Source: Desulfurococcales archaeon
Lineage (GTDB): Archaea; Thermoproteota; Thermoprotei_A; Sulfolobales; AG1
NCBI GenBank assembly: GCA_026990885.1
Contig: JALXCO010000102.1
Location: 1-7,096 of the forward strand
Length of the DNA: 7,096 bases
Direction: 5' to 3'
Part shown: piece after piece, positions 5,605-7,096 of the stretch
Position numbering within the stretch: the stretch's first letter is position 1
Layout: each line of letters opens with the position of its first letter
Notes under the pieces: generated by a model
What the model saw: the letters and a program-made list of their open reading frames with translations, nothing else
Told to the model about the DNA's origin: nothing
The model's database searches: none
Program-made: the position numbers and the translations under genes

Positions 5605-6102
5605 TTGAGCGATGCTGTGGTTCTTCGCGGCCGGCTGGCGAGACGTATTAGAGAGGAGGCTGAGAAGCTGGGTGTTAGTGTTGAGGAGTATGTTGTTGAG
5701 CTTCTTAGCCAGGATCTCGATCCCAGGGATAGGGCTTTAGAGTATATTGAGACCGCTAAATATTTGTTGGAGGAGGCCCGAAGAGAGCTCGGTAAAGGCG
5801 ATGTGAGGCAGGCCGCTGAAAAGCTCTGGGGTGCGTCGGCATTGATCGTTAAGGCCTATGCTTACTGGAGGGAGGAGAAGCGGCTGGCCAGCCATGGAGA
5901 GCTGTGGAGCTATATGAGGCTGATGGCTGGCGAGATGGGTTCGTGGGTTAGAGGAGCATGGATGTATGCTAATGGTATGCATACATGCTTCTATGAGGGC
6001 TGGTGCGCCAAGGAAGATGTGGAGGACGCGCTAAAAGCTATAGAGAAGCTGCTAGGTGAGACGGCCTCAAAAATCAGGAAAGACCAGCGCTCAAGTGTTT
6101 AG
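5605..6102 (+). CDS. PaREP1-family protein, copy 2
   Basis: A 165-residue protein of the same family and exactly the same length as the gene at 4457, but clearly diverged. RLARRIREEAEKLGVSVEEY (10-29) forms the N-terminal helix-turn-helix-like part. RALEYIETAKYLLEEARREL and VRQAAEKLWGASALIVKAYA form the helical core. HGELWSYMRLMAG and MHTCFYEGWC (125-134) match the family pattern of a His/Phe-Tyr-Glu signature. The C-terminal 15 residues are polar and basic. The start is TTG at 5605, with GGGGTG (5591-5596) 8 nt upstream acting as Shine-Dalgarno; this start keeps the whole N-terminal domain. The function is not known. Its partner is also unclear: the following AbrB gene begins 165 nt downstream with its own ribosome-binding site. 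Confidence 0.8.
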   Translation: MSDAVVLRGRLARRIREEAEKLGVSVEEYVVELLSQDLDPRDRALEYIETAKYLLEEARRELGKGDVRQAAEKLWGASALIVKAYAYWREEKRLASHGELWSYMRLMAGEMGSWVRGAWMYANGMHTCFYEGWCAKEDVEDALKAIEKLLGETASKIRKDQRSSV

Positions 6103-6226
6103 GTGAGGATTGGGGGACTCGACCTCTCGGATTCGCTATATATGTTCTGGGCTCGCTATCTAGAAGAAGCCCTTAATCTAATAGTGCTTCTTTATCCTCT
6201 AGGTAAAGGAGGCTGCTGTATAGGGT

Positions 6227-6262
6227 GTTTTTATGCTGTTGTGTGGGATTTTTATTATGGTG
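6227..6262 (+). promoter_or_regulatory. Promoter and Shine-Dalgarno site of the second AbrB gene
   Basis: GTTTTTAT (6227-6234) would start a transcript near 6256, and GGTG (6259-6262) lies 5 nt before the ATG at 6268. The frame is open back to 6103, directly after the PaREP1 stop. That extension reads as a hydrophobic, unrecognisable peptide ahead of a normal AbrB start, so 6103-6267 is treated as non-coding. Confidence 0.45.
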
Positions 6263-6267
6263 TGGCT

Positions 6268-6516
6268 ATGGATTATATTGTTCGTGTCGATGATAGAGGC
6301 CGGATCGTTATCCCCAGCAAGGTTAGGGAATCGCTAAATATAGGTAGGGCTTTGAGGCTGCGTGTGGAGGGGGGCAAGATTGTTTTGGAGCCTTTTGAGG
6401 ATCCTCTAGAAGGGGTCTCCAAGCTGGTTGTGAGAGTATCTATAAAGGCTTCTAGGGAGCCTGAGAAGATTAGTGAGGTAGCATATGAGCAGCTGGCTAG
6501 AGAGTGTAGGAGATAA
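6268..6516 (+). CDS. vapB: AbrB/SpoVT-type antitoxin VapB, partner of a decayed toxin
   Basis: An 82-residue antitoxin with a textbook AbrB swapped-hairpin domain: YIVRVDDRGRIVIPSKVRES (3-22), then ALRLRVEGGKIVLEPFEDPL (28-47). The C-terminal segment, ending SEVAYEQLARECRR, is the kind of toxin-binding helix seen in archaeal VapB. The ATG at 6268 is chosen because the fold begins immediately after it and GGTG sits 5 nt upstream. Its expected toxin begins 3 nt after its stop codon but is a broken remnant, so this protein is an orphan antitoxin. It may still bind DNA, or other PIN toxins such as the one encoded just downstream on the opposite strand; the latter is inference. Confidence 0.85.
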   Translation: MDYIVRVDDRGRIVIPSKVRESLNIGRALRLRVEGGKIVLEPFEDPLEGVSKLVVRVSIKASREPEKISEVAYEQLARECRR

Positions 6517-6519
6517 GCG

Positions 6520-6669
6520 GTGGGTAGGTATATAGTTATCGAGACAGATATACTTATAGCTGCTATAGACGCTAGCGACACCATTATAGTGAGGCGGCCA
6601 ACGTAATTAGGTTTTCCTGTGAGTGTGTTTTCTTCACCATATACGTTCAATGCGGCGGCTAGATTTTGA
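6520..6669 (+). pseudogene. Decayed VapC PIN toxin (frameshifted and truncated)
   Basis: From GTG 6520, preceded by GGAG at 6509-6512, the frame reads GRYIVIETDILIAAIDASD, an unmistakable PIN N-terminus with the catalytic Asp in ETDILIA. It then hits TAA at 6604. In the neighbouring frame 6579-6614 reads HHYSEAANVIRF, which is the expected continuation of a PIN toxin (ASD-HH-EA-). Back in the first frame 6616-6648 reads PVSVFSSPYTF, resembling the SPYTL element before the second acidic residue. A missing base near 6578 and an extra T in TTTT (6612-6615) would explain these switches. After about 6650 PIN similarity ends, the acidic residue is absent, and the frame stops at 6667 inside the 3' end of the opposite PIN gene. 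It retains about one-third of a toxin and cannot be active. Confidence 0.7.
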
Positions 6670-7087
6670 ATTGGGCAATGTGTTTAGCGATGTTCATTCC
6701 CTGTGTTTTTCTGATAAGCTTCTCATCAGCTGTATATAGTTCTGCATTGAGTATTTGGGCTAGCGCTATGTAGGATGCGTCATAGATCGTTAATCCCCTC
6801 CTCATCGCCAGTTCAATACTCTTTACAGCTAATTCACCCTTTAGGTCGAATAGTGTTATCTGGAAGTCTTCAAGTGCTACGGCAACCTCCTTAAGTTCTT
6901 CTTCACCAAAGGCGCCTGAGTACTTGAGGGCATTAAGCACCTCGTAGGGGAGGAGTGTTGGGGCGGCAACGTCTATTAGCCCGTTAGCGTATGCGTCCCT
7001 AAGCAGGTTGGCTTCACGACTATACTCTTCCTCAACGAACCACTTAACGACTACTGAAGCGTCAACCACTACCTCCTTTCTCTCCAT
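6659..7087 (-). CDS. vapC: VapC-type PIN-domain toxin
   Basis: A complete 142-residue PIN-domain ribonuclease. All acidic positions are present: D9 in VVVDASVVVKWF, E49 in LLPYEVLNAL, D103 in LTIYDASYIALA and D121 in LYTADEK. The DASVVVKW start and LTIYDASY core place it in a different PIN subgroup from the toxin at 2493-2912. The ATG at 7087 is only 9 bases from the window edge. GATTAGGAG precedes it directly, and the TAG there may be the stop of an antitoxin gene ending upstream; that gene is outside the window. The 3' end faces the decayed PIN remnant and overlaps its reconstructed frame by about 11 bp, suggesting the junction at which the remnant was truncated. Confidence 0.87.
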   Translation of the reverse strand: MERKEVVVDASVVVKWFVEEEYSREANLLRDAYANGLIDVAAPTLLPYEVLNALKYSGAFGEEELKEVAVALEDFQITLFDLKGELAVKSIELAMRRGLTIYDASYIALAQILNAELYTADEKLIRKTQGMNIAKHIAQFKI

Positions 7088-7096
7088 CTCCTAATC

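Noticed and set aside
6103..6267. N-terminal extension of the second AbrB gene from a GTG next to the PaREP1 stop
   Set aside because: The extension is hydrophobic and unrecognisable, while ATG 6268 has a proper Shine-Dalgarno site and starts exactly at the AbrB fold.
6273..6650. Minus-strand 125-codon open frame
   Set aside because: It is antisense to the AbrB gene and PIN remnant, is Ser/Thr/Leu-rich, and shows no family motifs.
1..7096. tRNA, rRNA, CRISPR array or insertion sequence
   Set aside because: No cloverleaf, regularly spaced repeat, transposase motif or terminal inverted repeats with target duplication were seen.

Overview
The window looks like chromosomal DNA from a hyperthermophilic crenarchaeon. 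Codon use is rich in AGG/AGA, ATA and CTA. Several starts are TTG or GTG. AT-rich TATA-like boxes lie about 25 nt upstream of some start codons, as expected for leaderless archaeal transcripts, and GGTG/GGAG Shine-Dalgarno motifs precede others. The gene families (HEPN/MNT pairs, AbrB-PIN VapBC pairs, archaeal STAND-like ATPases, PaREP1 proteins, AF_0612-type aspartic protease) are typical of Thermoproteota. I do not assign a genus.

Layout. Positions 1-270 hold the 3' part of a minimal nucleotidyltransferase (MNT) gene cut by the window edge. Positions 466-1278 (+) are a HEPN/MNT pair; the HEPN reading frame appears shifted near 790, and in the adjacent frame its expected C-terminus runs on to a stop at 869 that overlaps the MNT start. 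On the minus strand, 3159-1359 carries vapB (AbrB), vapC (PIN) and an archaeal ATPase. Divergently, 3334-4347 (+) carries a paralogue of that ATPase. The two ATPase genes therefore form an inverted pair around the vapBC module, and they share a perfect 59-bp inverted nucleotide repeat near their 3' ends. Positions 4457-6102 (+) hold two PaREP1-family genes on either side of a small retropepsin-like gene. Positions 6268-6669 (+) hold an AbrB antitoxin followed by a decayed PIN toxin remnant. The window ends with an intact PIN toxin on the minus strand (7087-6659), whose antitoxin is probably beyond the edge.

Taken together this is an accessory island of toxin-antitoxin modules and multicopy archaeal families, with no housekeeping gene. 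One vapBC module looks intact. Two toxin genes (HEPN at 466 and PIN at 6520) show frame breaks while their partner genes (MNT and AbrB) are intact, as expected if toxins decay first; assembly errors must be excluded. The most unusual structural signal is the inverted ATPase pair with the long nucleotide-identical segment, which suggests recent gene conversion or recombination and could allow inversion of the vapBC segment. No RNA gene, CRISPR array or insertion sequence was seen, and no gene-free stretch exceeds 300 bases.
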